Source: Acidimicrobiia bacterium (GTDB taxonomy: Bacteria; Actinomycetota; Acidimicrobiia; Acidimicrobiales; Aldehydirespiratoraceae). Taken from it: a DNA stretch of 39,972 bases. The stretch spans positions 1 through 39,972 of the forward strand of contig JAJEEV010000044.1 of NCBI GenBank assembly GCA_022820805.1, given 5' to 3'. The notes below the pieces were generated by a model that had not been told where the DNA came from, did not search any database, and was given only the letters and a program-made list of their open reading frames with translations. The translations under genes and the position numbers were made by a program. Positions 1 through 8,212 of the stretch are shown piece after piece. The stretch's first letter is position 1; each line of letters opens with the position of its first letter.

Positions 1-1295
1 CATGCGACGCGGCCGCTGCGGCCCAGCCGGGCTGGGCGGCCGCCCCGCCCCGCGCCCGCGCCGAGACCCTGCGGGCCTGCTACGAGATCCTGGTGGCGCA
101 CTCCGGCGAGCTCGCCGAGCTGATCACCCGCGAGCACGGCAAGCCCACCGCCGATGCCCTCGCCGAGGTCGCCTACTCCGCGGAGTTCTTCCGCTGGAAC
201 GCCGAGGAGGCCGTGCGCGTACACGGCACTGTCAGCACCGCGCCCTCGGGCGACAAGCGGGTCATCACCCGGCACCCGCCGGTGGGCGTGGTGGCCATGA
301 TCACCCCGTGGAACTTCCCGGCGGCCATGATCACCCGCAAGGTCGCCCCCGCGCTGGCCGCGGGCAACGCAGTCGTGATCAAGCCGGCCCGTGACACCCC
401 GCTGACCGCCTTACGGGTCGCGGGACTGCTGGAGGAGGCCGGCGTGCCGCCGGGCCTGGTCAACGTCGTGCCCACCCGGGCGTCGGGCGACTGGCTCGAC
501 GCGGTGGTCGACCATCGAGCCGTGCGGATGCTGTCGTTCACGGGATCGACGGAGGTCGGCAAGATGCTGCTGCGGCGCTGCGCCGACCGGGTGCTGAAGG
601 TCGGGATGGAACTGGGCGGCAACGCGCCGTTCATCGTGTTCGCCGACGCCGATCTCGATGCTGCGATCGAGGGCGCGATGGTGGCGAAGATGCGTCACTC
701 GGCCGAGACCTGCGTCTCCGCCAACCGCTTCTTCGTTGAGTCGCCGGTTCACGACGAGTTCGTGGAGCGCCTGGGCGCGGCGATGGGCGCCCTGAAGGTC
801 GGCAACGGCTTCGAGCCGGGCGTGGAGTGCGGCCCGATGATCAACGCCGGCGCGATCGCCAGCATCGACGGCCTGGTGCAGGGCGCGCTGCGACACGGCG
901 CCCGCACGGTGACCGGCGGCGGTCCGGTGGACCGTCCGGGCTTCTTCTACGAGCCCACCGTGCTGGCCGGCGTGGACCCCTCGTCACCCATCACCCGCGA
1001 GGAGATCTTCGGCCCGGTCGCGCCGGTCGCCACCTTCGACGACACCGACACGGTGATCGCCGCGGCCAACGATACCGAGATGGGCCTGATGGGTTACGTG
1101 TACACCACCGACCTCGCCAAGGGCCTGCGAGTGTCCGAACGCATCGAGGCCGGCATGGTCGGGCTCAACCGCGGCATCCTGTCGGACCCGGCCGCCCCCT
1201 TCGGCGGGATGAAGCAGTCCGGGTTGGGCCGCGAGGGCGCCTCCGAGGGCATCTACGAGTTCTGCGAGACCCAGTACATCGCCACCAACTGGTAG
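1..1295 (+). CDS. NAD(P)-dependent succinate-semialdehyde-type aldehyde dehydrogenase, 5' partial
   Basis: Oxidises an aldehyde, probably succinate semialdehyde, to the acid with NAD(P)+. The frame is already open at the window edge (first full codon at base 3), so the N-terminus lies outside. Visible ALDH landmarks: TPWNFP with the oxyanion Asn, GNAVVIKPA for cofactor binding, FTGSTEVGK, the general-base motif ELGGNAPF, the catalytic Cys (codon 711-713) in SAETCVSANRF, EEIFGPV, and the C-terminal PFGGMKQSGLGREG block. GabD-like proteins usually have GQ before TCV; here it is AE, so the substrate could differ. It runs convergent to the aminotransferase gene 27 bases downstream. Family assignment is firm, exact substrate inferred. 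Confidence 0.9.
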   Translation, partial: CDAAAAAQPGWAAAPPRARAETLRACYEILVAHSGELAELITREHGKPTADALAEVAYSAEFFRWNAEEAVRVHGTVSTAPSGDKRVITRHPPVGVVAMITPWNFPAAMITRKVAPALAAGNAVVIKPARDTPLTALRVAGLLEEAGVPPGLVNVVPTRASGDWLDAVVDHRAVRMLSFTGSTEVGKMLLRRCADRVLKVGMELGGNAPFIVFADADLDAAIEGAMVAKMRHSAETCVSANRFFVESPVHDEFVERLGAAMGALKVGNGFEPGVECGPMINAGAIASIDGLVQGALRHGARTVTGGGPVDRPGFFYEPTVLAGVDPSSPITREEIFGPVAPVATFDDTDTVIAAANDTEMGLMGYVYTTDLAKGLRVSERIEAGMVGLNRGILSDPAAPFGGMKQSGLGREGASEGIYEFCETQYIATNW

Positions 1296-1322
1296 GCGAC
1301 GCCTGTAGGGGCGGGCGGCTCC

Positions 1323-2503
1323 TCAGCTTCTCAACTCCGAGACAAGGGCTTCGGCCAGGCGGCGGTACTGGGACTCGTCGTTGTAGAGGTGCGCGGAGAC
1401 GCGCAGCAGGCGATCCGGCGGCGCGGGCCAGGTGAACACCGAGACCTGGATCCGGTGACGGTCCGCCAGTGCGGCCATCAGCGGGTCGAAGATCCCGGTG
1501 CCCGGGTCGTCGGGAGGCGGGACCGGGACCGAGGCGATGGCGCCGATCATGGCGTCGGGGGCGGGCGGGTCGATCCCGAGAGCGTCGAGCAGGATCCCGC
1601 GGCCGGTGAGGCACAGCGCCCTGATGGCCCTGCGCGCGCCGGGCCAGCCCTCGGGGTGCATGGCCTCGACCGCGGCCAGCGCCGCGGGGACGGTGAGCCA
1701 GGCGCTGGGGTCCTGAGTGCCGGTCCAGTCGAACTGGTCGTGCAGCCGGCCGCCGTCACCAGGCCACCCGCCGTTGTAGCCGTGGCTGATCACCGAGTGG
1801 TAGACGTCGTCGCGCCGGTCGTCCCGCACCCACAGGAACCCGGCGCCCTTGGCCGAGCACATCCACTTGTGGCAGTTGGCGGTCACGTACGAGGCGCCCA
1901 GGGCAGCCACGTCGAAGTCGATCATCCCCGGCGCGTGGGCCGCGTCGACCAGGACACGGACATCGGGCTCCACGGCGGCCGCGATCTCGGCCACCGGCAT
2001 CACCAGGCCGGTCGCAGAGGTCACCGCGTCGATCAGCAGGACTCGGGTGCGCTCGCTGACCGCAGCCAGCACCGCGTCGACGGCCTGCTGGGGCGACTCC
2101 AGCGGGAACGGCACCCGGACCGTGGCAACGCTCGCACCTGTCCGTGAGGCCGACACCTCCGCGGCGTTGCGGCAGGCGTTGTACTCGTGGTCGGTGACCA
2201 GGATCTCGTCGCCGGACGCCAGCGCTGGCTCCAGCGAGCGCAGCACCGCGTTCACGCCCGTGGTGGCGTTGTTGACGAACACCAGCCCGGCCTCGTCGCC
2301 GCCCACGAAGCCGGCCACCGCCCGCCGGGCCGAGTCGAGTTCGTGCTGGTACTCGCCGCCGAGGAAGTACCTCGTGGGGTTGCCTCCATCCGGCTGCGCA
2401 CCCGCTGCTGGGCCTCCAGCACCGTGGCCGGCGTCGCCCCGAACGACCCATGGTTCAGGTGCAGCACACCCTCTTCGAGCACCCAGGGACTCATGGCGGT
2501 CAC
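1323..2503 (-). pseudogene. Class V aminotransferase-fold PLP enzyme (isopenicillin-N-epimerase-like), frameshifted
   Basis: The family covers cysteine desulfurases and isopenicillin-N-epimerase-like proteins. The N-terminus (LNHGSFGATPATVLEAQQR) lies in one frame and the rest (NPTRYFLGGEYQHELD through VSELRS) in another. The break is at 2381/2382: family members read ME-A-NPxR-F here, and one extra base in the GC/AACCCC junction would restore MEANPTRYFL. PLP-fold motifs after the break are intact: LVDAAHAPG with the cofactor Asp, and CHKWMCSAKGAGFLW with the Schiff-base Lys. I chose GTG 2503 because a TAGGCT box lies 6 bases upstream; TTG 2509 and ATG 2494 are alternatives. It is either a recent pseudogene or a one-base sequence error. 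Confidence 0.8.
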
Positions 2504-2509
2504 CGGCAA

Positions 2510-2515
2510 AGCCTA
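2510..2515 (-). promoter_or_regulatory. Putative leaderless-type -10 box (TAGGCT)
   Basis: TAGGCT on the minus strand lies 6 bases before GTG 2503. The same box with the same spacing precedes the aminotransferase at 27331. The start codon was partly chosen from this box, so this instance is not independent evidence. Confidence 0.35.
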
Positions 2516-2625
2516 AGCTCAACGACGGTGGGACCGGCCACGACCGCAGTTCTCGACGACGGCTGCGGCAACCTCATCCAACTCGTCGCGCGCTGATATC
2601 GATCCTTACGAGAGGAAGAGTCACC

Positions 2626-3024
2626 ATGGCCAAGTCAGTCGACTTCCACATCCTGTTCCAGAACGGACTGGCGAGACAGGCCTTGGAGCACTACGGCGAA
2701 GTCTTCGACGACTACGCGCTCGATCGCCTCGACCTGTACCGAGGCGACGGCGACGGGCCGGCCGGCCAGGTGAAGGTTGCCGACTTCCGGGTGCGCGGCA
2801 GGCGATTCGTCTGCATCGACTCCCCGATCCAGCACGAGTGGGACATGACACCCGGCATCGCGCCGTTCATTGAATGTGACGACGACACCGAGCTGGAGCG
2901 ACTCTTCGATGCGCTCGCCGACGGAGGGACGGTCCACATGCCCCTCGGCGACTACGGGTTCGGACGGCGCTTCGGCTGGGTCGAGGACCGATTCGGTGTG
3001 TCCTGGCTCCTGAACATCACCTGA
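2626..3024 (+). CDS. VOC-fold (glyoxalase/PhnB-like) protein
   Basis: A 132-residue single-domain protein of the PhnB/3-demethylubiquinone-methyltransferase-like branch of the vicinal oxygen chelate superfamily. It starts VDFHILFQNGLARQALEHYGEVFDD, has the IDSPIQHEWDMTPGIAPFIEC strand and the D-x-ELERLFDALADGGTV helix, and ends with the family's DRFGVSWLLNI. ATG 2626 is supported by a good Shine-Dalgarno sequence (AGAGGAAG, 2611-2618), which makes it one of the clearly leadered genes here. Such proteins bind a metal or small ligand; no substrate can be deduced. Divergent from the frameshifted aminotransferase gene. Confidence 0.85.
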   Translation: MAKSVDFHILFQNGLARQALEHYGEVFDDYALDRLDLYRGDGDGPAGQVKVADFRVRGRRFVCIDSPIQHEWDMTPGIAPFIECDDDTELERLFDALADGGTVHMPLGDYGFGRRFGWVEDRFGVSWLLNIT

Positions 3025-3059
3025 CCGAAGTTCCCCTCCGCTGCTCGCCCTCGCAGCCG

Positions 3060-4763
3060 TCAGGGTCGTTGCTGGCGGCGTTTCTGGATGTTGGCCCACT
3101 CGTCTCGTAGGCCGACGGTGCGGTGGAACAGCATGGGGGTGCCGGGGTCGTGGGCGAAGTAGCCGAGGCGCTCGAACTGCACCACGTCCCCGGGCGGCGT
3201 GGCGGCGAGGGCCGGCTCGACCTTGGCGCCTCCGATGAGCTCGCGTGAGGCGGGGTTGTAGGACTCCAGCGGGTCGCGGCCGTCGGCGCCGGGGACGGGG
3301 TCGGTGAACAGCCGGTCATACAGCGCCACGGTGGCGTCGAGGGAGTGGTCGGCCGACACCCAGTGGATGGTGGCCCGCACCTTGCGGCCGTCGGGGGCCT
3401 GGCCGCCGCCGGTGTCGGGGTCGTAGGTGCAGCGCAGCCGCACGACCTCCCCGTCGGAGCCGGTCTCGACGTCGTTGCAGCGCAGGAAGTAGCCGGCCCG
3501 TAGGCGGACCTCCCGACCCGGGCCTAGCCGGTAGAACTTGCGGGGCGGGTCGAGCATGAAGTCGTCACGCTCGATCCACAGCCGTCCCGAGAACGGCACG
3601 TCACGCTCCCCGGCGTCGGGATCCTCCGGGTTGTTCGGCGCCCGGCGAGACTCGACAAGGCCGTCGGGCCAATTGTCGATGACGACCTCCAGGGGACGTA
3701 GCACGGCCATGCGGCGCAGGGCGGCCCGGTTGTGGTGGGTCCGCACGAACGACTCCAGCAGCTCGATCTCGTGGACGCCGTTCACCCGGGCCACGCCGAT
3801 GTGGGCGCAGAACTCCCGGATGGCCTCGGGCGGGTAGCCCCGGCGGCGCAGGCCCCGCAGCGTGGGCAGGCGAGGATCGTCCCAGCCGTCCACCAGCCCC
3901 TGCTCGACCAGCGTGTTCAGCCTGCGCTTGGAGGTGACGGTGTGGGTGAGGTTGAGGCGGGCGAACTCGTACTGGCGGGGCCGGTCGCCCGGCAGCGGCA
4001 GATGCTCCAGGTACCAGTCGTAGAGCTGGCGGTGGGCGTCGAACTCCAGTGAGCACAGCGAATGGGTGACACCCTCGACGGCGTCGCTCTGGCCGTGGGC
4101 CCAGTCGTAGGTGGGGTAGATGCACCAGGCGTCGCCGGTGCGGAAGTGGGCGGTGTGGCGGATCCGGTACATGACCGGGTCCCGCATCAGCATGTTGGGA
4201 TGGGCCATGTCGATCCTGGCCCGCAGCACCTTGGAGCCGTCGGCGCACCGCCCGGCCCGCATGTCGCGCAGCAGGCTCAGGTTCTCCTCCACCGGACGAT
4301 CCCGGCATGGGCTCTCGACCCCTGGCGTGGTGAAGTCGCCCCGGGTGGCTGAGACGGTCTCGGCGTCCTGGTCGTCCACGTAGGCCAGCCCCTCGCGCAC
4401 CAAGTGCTCGGCCCACCCGTAGAGCTGCTCGAAGTAGTCCGAGGCGTGGACGGCCTCGCCGTCGGGCGCATATCCCAGCCAGGCGATGTCGTCGGCTATG
4501 GCCCCGGCGTAGGCGGCGTCCTCGCCGGCCGGGTTGGTGTCGTCGAAGCGCAGCCGGCAGGTCCCGCCGTGCTCGGCGGCCACCTCGAAGTTGAGGCACA
4601 CCGCCTTGGCGTGGCCGATGTGCAGGAACCCGTTGGGCTCGGGCGGGAAGCGGGTCTGCACTCGGCCCCCGTAGGTCCCAGCCGCGTTGTCGGCCTGCAC
4701 CTGCTCCCGGATGAAGTCCAGCGGCCGGGACGCGCCTCCCGCTTCGGTGTGTGTCTCGGCCAT
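3060..4763 (-). CDS. glnS: Glutaminyl-tRNA synthetase
   Basis: Charges tRNA-Gln with glutamine in the cytoplasm. This is a class I synthetase of 567 residues, the usual bacterial GlnRS length. The HIGH motif (HIGH, residues 48-51) follows PPEPNGFL. LRFDDTNP is the GlnRS/GluRS ATP-site element, ICxYPTYDWAHG-type residues lie near 214-224, and the KMSKS equivalent is VTSKRRL near 276-282, where GlnRS normally has MSKR. The C-terminal half carries the anticodon-binding beta-barrels (VDFSxxLWIERDDF-like block). ATG 4763 lies one base from the stop of the upstream oxidoreductase, so it closes a long minus-strand run. Many actinobacteria instead amidate Glu-tRNA-Gln. Confidence 0.97.
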   Translation of the reverse strand: MAETHTEAGGASRPLDFIREQVQADNAAGTYGGRVQTRFPPEPNGFLHIGHAKAVCLNFEVAAEHGGTCRLRFDDTNPAGEDAAYAGAIADDIAWLGYAPDGEAVHASDYFEQLYGWAEHLVREGLAYVDDQDAETVSATRGDFTTPGVESPCRDRPVEENLSLLRDMRAGRCADGSKVLRARIDMAHPNMLMRDPVMYRIRHTAHFRTGDAWCIYPTYDWAHGQSDAVEGVTHSLCSLEFDAHRQLYDWYLEHLPLPGDRPRQYEFARLNLTHTVTSKRRLNTLVEQGLVDGWDDPRLPTLRGLRRRGYPPEAIREFCAHIGVARVNGVHEIELLESFVRTHHNRAALRRMAVLRPLEVVIDNWPDGLVESRRAPNNPEDPDAGERDVPFSGRLWIERDDFMLDPPRKFYRLGPGREVRLRAGYFLRCNDVETGSDGEVVRLRCTYDPDTGGGQAPDGRKVRATIHWVSADHSLDATVALYDRLFTDPVPGADGRDPLESYNPASRELIGGAKVEPALAATPPGDVVQFERLGYFAHDPGTPMLFHRTVGLRDEWANIQKRRQQRP

Positions 4764-4764
4764 G

Positions 4765-5664
4765 TCAGTCCAGCAGATGAGGAGCGAGGATCCTCCAACC
4801 CTCCACGGTGGCGTCGATGCTGCCGGCGAGGACCTGCAGGCACACGTGGTCGGCGCTGGCGTCGAAGTGCTCCCGGACGCGGGCCGAGACCTGCTCGGGG
4901 GTGCCCCACACCACGATGGCGTCGACCAGACGGTCCGACGGCCCGCCTCCGGGCCCGCCGTCGATGTCCGACTGCTCGAAGCCGAGCCGCTTCAGATTGT
5001 TGGTGTAGTTGGGCATCTGGAGGTACCGGGACATGGCCTCGCGGGCCAGGGCCCGCGCCGCCGTCGCGTCGGTGTCGAGCACGGCCATCTGCTCGGGGTA
5101 CAGGGCGGCGTCGGGTCCCATGACCTCGCGGGCGATGGCGGTGTGCTCGGGCGGCACGAAGTACGGATGCGCGCCCGCGGTCTCCTCAGCCGACAGCTGC
5201 AGCATCTTGGGGCCGAGAGCGGCCAGCACGACCTCGGGGAGGTCCGTCGGGCCGTGGGCTATGAACGGCGCCTCGCCCATGCGCACCAGGTACTCGCGCA
5301 TGTAGCTGAGCGGGCGGGAGTAGTCGTGCCTGCGAATGTCGCGCACCATGTGGGCGTGGCTCACGCCGAGGCCCAGCAGGAAGCGTCCCGGGAAGGCCTC
5401 CTCGATGGTGCGCTGGGCGTTGGCCGTGGTCATCGGGTCGCGGGCGTAGATGTTGGCGATGCCGGTGGCCACCTTGATGGAGGACGTGCCCCCCAGCAGC
5501 AGGGCGGCCTTCACGAACGGGTCGCGGCTGACCGCCTCGGGGTACCAGATCGCTCCGTACCCCAGCTCCTCCGCCTCCGCGGTGTACTCCGCCGCCTGCG
5601 GCGACGGCACTTGGTCGAGAATCCACGTCCAGATCCCGACGCGGCCGATGTCGATGCTGCCCAT
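4765..5664 (-). CDS. F420-dependent LLM-class oxidoreductase (TIGR03620-like)
   Basis: A 299-residue luciferase-like TIM-barrel protein. It opens GRVGIWTWILDQVPS, continues EELGYGAIWYPEAVSRDPF, and has TGIANIYARDP, FLLGLGVSHAHMV and a C-terminal AGADHVCLQVL-like strand (here SADHVCLQVLAG). These are hallmarks of the actinobacterial F420-binding branch, so it probably uses reduced or oxidised F420 rather than FMN. The substrate is unknown. ATG 5664 matches the usual family start; GTG and TTG codons up to 5679 are possible. The gene lies 52 bases after the DUF1932 gene and ends one base before glnS. Confidence 0.9.
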   Translation of the reverse strand: MGSIDIGRVGIWTWILDQVPSPQAAEYTAEAEELGYGAIWYPEAVSRDPFVKAALLLGGTSSIKVATGIANIYARDPMTTANAQRTIEEAFPGRFLLGLGVSHAHMVRDIRRHDYSRPLSYMREYLVRMGEAPFIAHGPTDLPEVVLAALGPKMLQLSAEETAGAHPYFVPPEHTAIAREVMGPDAALYPEQMAVLDTDATAARALAREAMSRYLQMPNYTNNLKRLGFEQSDIDGGPGGGPSDRLVDAIVVWGTPEQVSARVREHFDASADHVCLQVLAGSIDATVEGWRILAPHLLD

Positions 5665-5697
5665 GCTCACGGGCCGCAACCTACCGTCGCAGCCGAC

Positions 5698-5715
5698 CAG
5701 TCACCCGCGTGACTG
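5698..5715. other. Perfect 7-bp stem-loop between two co-directional genes
   Basis: CAGTCAC-CCGC-GTGACTG forms perfect 7-base arms with a 4-base loop, just after the stop of the DUF1932 gene and before the LLM oxidoreductase. No T-run follows on either strand. It could be an attenuating hairpin, an RNA-processing site or an operator. Confidence 0.4.
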
Positions 5716-5716
5716 C

Positions 5717-6547
5717 TTACCGCAGCAGGGCCTCGAGCATCTCCTCTACGGTGGTGCCCGGCACGTCCTTGAAGCCATCGAGGCGCTGGTAGACCTCGCC
5801 GGCGGCCCGATGGAACCCGTCGGGCAGGCCGGCCTCGGCGAAAGTGGCCGCGATCTCGTCCATCTCGCCGGTCCAGCGCCACGCCTTGGGGGCGACCTCG
5901 CCTGCCGTGCCGGCCAGGCGCTCGGAAACCCCGGGCAGCGAGATGTCCCATTCCGAGATCAGGTCCTCGCCCACACCCTCGGCGGCAGCCATTGCCGCCA
6001 CCGCGGCCAGCAGGGCGCTGGTGCCCTTGGTCCAGGAGGCGTAGGCCATCTTCAGTGCCGATGCTGTGCCCGCCGCGCCGCCGTCCAGTACCCGCGGCTC
6101 CAGCGCCGAGCCCTCGAATCGGGCGGCCACCCGTTGGGCTCCGGGACCCGACAGGTACAGGCGGGTGGTGCCGGCCCGGAGCGCGGGCGGGCCGATCAGA
6201 CCGCCGTCCACGAAGTTCTCGAAGCGCGACGCGATCTCCCGAGCAGTGGCGGGCGACACCGCGTTGGCGTCGACGTAGCAGCCAGTGAACCCCGCGTCAG
6301 CCACCGCATCGGCCAGGGCCACCGCACCGTGGGGCGGGCACACCGAGATCACGATGTCGGCCGCCGCGGTCATCGATTCGATGTCGCCGACATCGGTGAG
6401 TCCAGCATCGGCGGCTCGATGGCCGGTCGCCTCGGACCGGCCATCGCCGGCCCACAGCACGGTGCCTGAGCAAGCCGCCGCCACCGTCGCGCCCATGGCC
6501 CCCGGATGCAGGACCCCGGTCGTGGTTCCCTGGCGGGACTTGGTCAC
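5717..6547 (-). CDS. NAD(P)-dependent dehydrogenase, 6PGDH-like with DUF1932 C-terminal domain
   Basis: A 276-residue beta-hydroxyacid-dehydrogenase-type protein. An N-terminal Rossmann fold (GVLHPGAMGATVAA, residues 11-25) is followed by VISVCPPHGAV and the substrate-site YVDANAVSPATARE, then a helical C-terminal domain with KMAYASWTKG, whose Lys corresponds to the family's catalytic Lys. The C-terminal half resembles DUF1932, found in 6-phosphogluconate-dehydrogenase-like oxidoreductases of unknown substrate. Start GTG 6547. It lies 10 bases after livF and is probably co-transcribed, which suggests it acts on a catabolic intermediate made by the upstream LigAB/TPP enzymes; that is inference. 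Confidence 0.85.
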   Translation of the reverse strand: MTKSRQGTTTGVLHPGAMGATVAAACSGTVLWAGDGRSEATGHRAADAGLTDVGDIESMTAAADIVISVCPPHGAVALADAVADAGFTGCYVDANAVSPATAREIASRFENFVDGGLIGPPALRAGTTRLYLSGPGAQRVAARFEGSALEPRVLDGGAAGTASALKMAYASWTKGTSALLAAVAAMAAAEGVGEDLISEWDISLPGVSERLAGTAGEVAPKAWRWTGEMDEIAATFAEAGLPDGFHRAAGEVYQRLDGFKDVPGTTVEEMLEALLR

Positions 6548-6557
6548 AGCGGGATGG

Positions 6558-7373
6558 TCAGTCGTCGGCTTGGCCCAGGTAGGAGGCCCGCAGGTCGGGG
6601 TGGGCCAGCAGGTTCTCGGCAGAGTCGTCGAGCACGACTCGGCCGGTTTGCAGCACCCAGCCCCGATCGGCGATCGACAGGGCCATGTTTGCGTTCTGCT
6701 CCACCATGAACACGGTGAGCCCGGCCTCGTGGATCTGCTGGATGAGCTCGAAGTTCTGCTGCACCAGCGCTGGGGCCAGGCCCATCGACGGCTCGTCCAT
6801 CAGCAGCACCCGGGGCTTGGCCATCAGCGCCCGGCCCATGGCCACCATCTGCTGCTCGCCGCCCGAGAGCGTGCCCGCCTTCTGGCCGAGGCGCTCCTTG
6901 ACCCGGGGGAACAGCTCGAAGATCCTCTCCAGGTCGGCGGCGATGCCGTCGGTGTCGGTGCGCAGGTAGGCGCCCAGGTCCAGGTTCTCGCGCACGCTGA
7001 GCCGCTTGAACAGGCGCCGGTTCTCCGGGACCATGGTCACCCCGCGGGCCACCCGGAAGCTGGTCGGCTTGTCGTTGACGACCTCGCCGTCGAGCACGAC
7101 CTCGCCGGAGGTGGGCTTGAGCATGCCGAGCAGGGTCTTGAGGGTGGTCGACTTGCCGCTGGCGTTGCCGCCCAGCAGGCACACCAACTCGCCCTCGAAG
7201 ATCGAGAGGTTCACGTCGCGCAGAGCGTGCACCGCCCCGTAGTGGGCGTTGACCGAGCGCATCTCCAGCAGAGGCTTCGCGATGCGGGGATCCGTGCCCA
7301 GGACCTCGGGGTGGGCGAGTCCCACGGCGTGCCCCGCGATGCGTGGCGTTGCTTCGGCCCTTCTTGGCTTCAT
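6558..7373 (-). CDS. livF: Branched-chain amino acid-type ABC transporter ATP-binding protein LivF
   Basis: The second ATPase of a Liv/HAAT-type importer, 271 residues. Walker A is LLGGNASGKSTTLK, the signature LSGGEQQMVAMGRALM, Walker B VLLMDEPSMGLAP and the H-loop FMVEQNANMA, all typical of LivF. ATG 7373 overlaps the livG stop as ATGA, the normal coupling for this pair; a longer open frame upstream is antisense-type noise over livG. The N-terminus carries a ~35-residue extension before LLEMRSVNAHYG, longer than in E. coli LivF. Given the dioxygenase genes upstream, the transported ligand may be an aromatic acid rather than leucine. Confidence 0.95.
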   Translation of the reverse strand: MKPRRAEATPRIAGHAVGLAHPEVLGTDPRIAKPLLEMRSVNAHYGAVHALRDVNLSIFEGELVCLLGGNASGKSTTLKTLLGMLKPTSGEVVLDGEVVNDKPTSFRVARGVTMVPENRRLFKRLSVRENLDLGAYLRTDTDGIAADLERIFELFPRVKERLGQKAGTLSGGEQQMVAMGRALMAKPRVLLMDEPSMGLAPALVQQNFELIQQIHEAGLTVFMVEQNANMALSIADRGWVLQTGRVVLDDSAENLLAHPDLRASYLGQADD

Positions 7374-8212
7374 GTTGTGGCCCCGTGGCCCAGGTAGGCC
7401 TCGATCACCCGGGGGTCGTTGGAGACGTCCTCGAAGTCGCCGTCGGCGATCTTGGTGCCGTGGTCGAGCACCACGACCCGGTCCGACACCTCGCGCACCA
7501 CGTCCATGTGATGCTCGATGACCACGATGGCGAAGCCCCACTCGTCGCGCAGCCGCCCGATCATCCCGGTCAGCTCGGCCGACTCCACCGGGTTCATGCC
7601 CGCCACCGGCTCATCGAGCAGGATCAGCTTCGGCTGGGTGGCCATGGCCCTGGCGATCTCCAGGCGGCGCCGGTTGGCGTAGGACAGGGTGAAGGCGGGC
7701 TGGTCGAAGCGGTATCCCACCAGCCGGGAACCGAAGAAGCTGAGCACGTTCTCGGCCCGCTCGCGGATCTCGGCCTCCTCACGGCGGAACGACGGGGTGT
7801 AGAACAGCGCACCGAAGGCGTGCTGGCGGGTGCGGCAGTGCTGGGAGACCATCACGTTCTCGAGCACGGTCATGTTGGCGAACAGCCGCACGTTCTGGAA
7901 GGTGCGGGCGATGCCGCGGGCGGTCACCCGGTTGGGGTCCAGCCCCAGCAGCGAGCTGCCCTCGAAGAGGATGTCGCCTGCGGAGGTCTCCACGGTGGCG
8001 GTGATCGCGTTGAACAGGGTGGTCTTGCCGGCGCCGTTGGGGCCGATCACCGAGACGATCTCGCCCTCGTGAACCTCGAAGTCGAGTCTGTCGAGGGCGT
8101 GCAGACCGCCGAAGTCCACGCTTAGATCTCGGGTCTCCAGCAGCGGCCTGCGACTGGTCCCGTTGGCAGCGTCCGCGCCGGGCCCGCGTCCGGTTCCGTT
8201 GGCGGCAGTCAT
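7370..8212 (-). CDS. livG: Branched-chain amino acid-type ABC transporter ATP-binding protein LivG
   Basis: The first ATPase of the Liv-type importer, 280 residues. Walker A GPNGAGKTTLFNAIT, signature LSYANRRRLEIARAMA (LSYA in place of LSGG, which is usual for LivG), Walker B LILLDEPVAGMNP, and VIEHHMDVV with the H-loop His. The LivG-specific insert is present (LGALFYTPSFRREEAEIRERAE-like stretch). A low-complexity N-terminal tail of ~20 residues precedes LLETRDLSVDFGG. The gene is coupled by ATGA-type overlaps to livM before it and livF after it. Confidence 0.95.
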   Translation of the reverse strand: MTAANGTGRGPGADAANGTSRRPLLETRDLSVDFGGLHALDRLDFEVHEGEIVSVIGPNGAGKTTLFNAITATVETSAGDILFEGSSLLGLDPNRVTARGIARTFQNVRLFANMTVLENVMVSQHCRTRQHAFGALFYTPSFRREEAEIRERAENVLSFFGSRLVGYRFDQPAFTLSYANRRRLEIARAMATQPKLILLDEPVAGMNPVESAELTGMIGRLRDEWGFAIVVIEHHMDVVREVSDRVVVLDHGTKIADGDFEDVSNDPRVIEAYLGHGATT

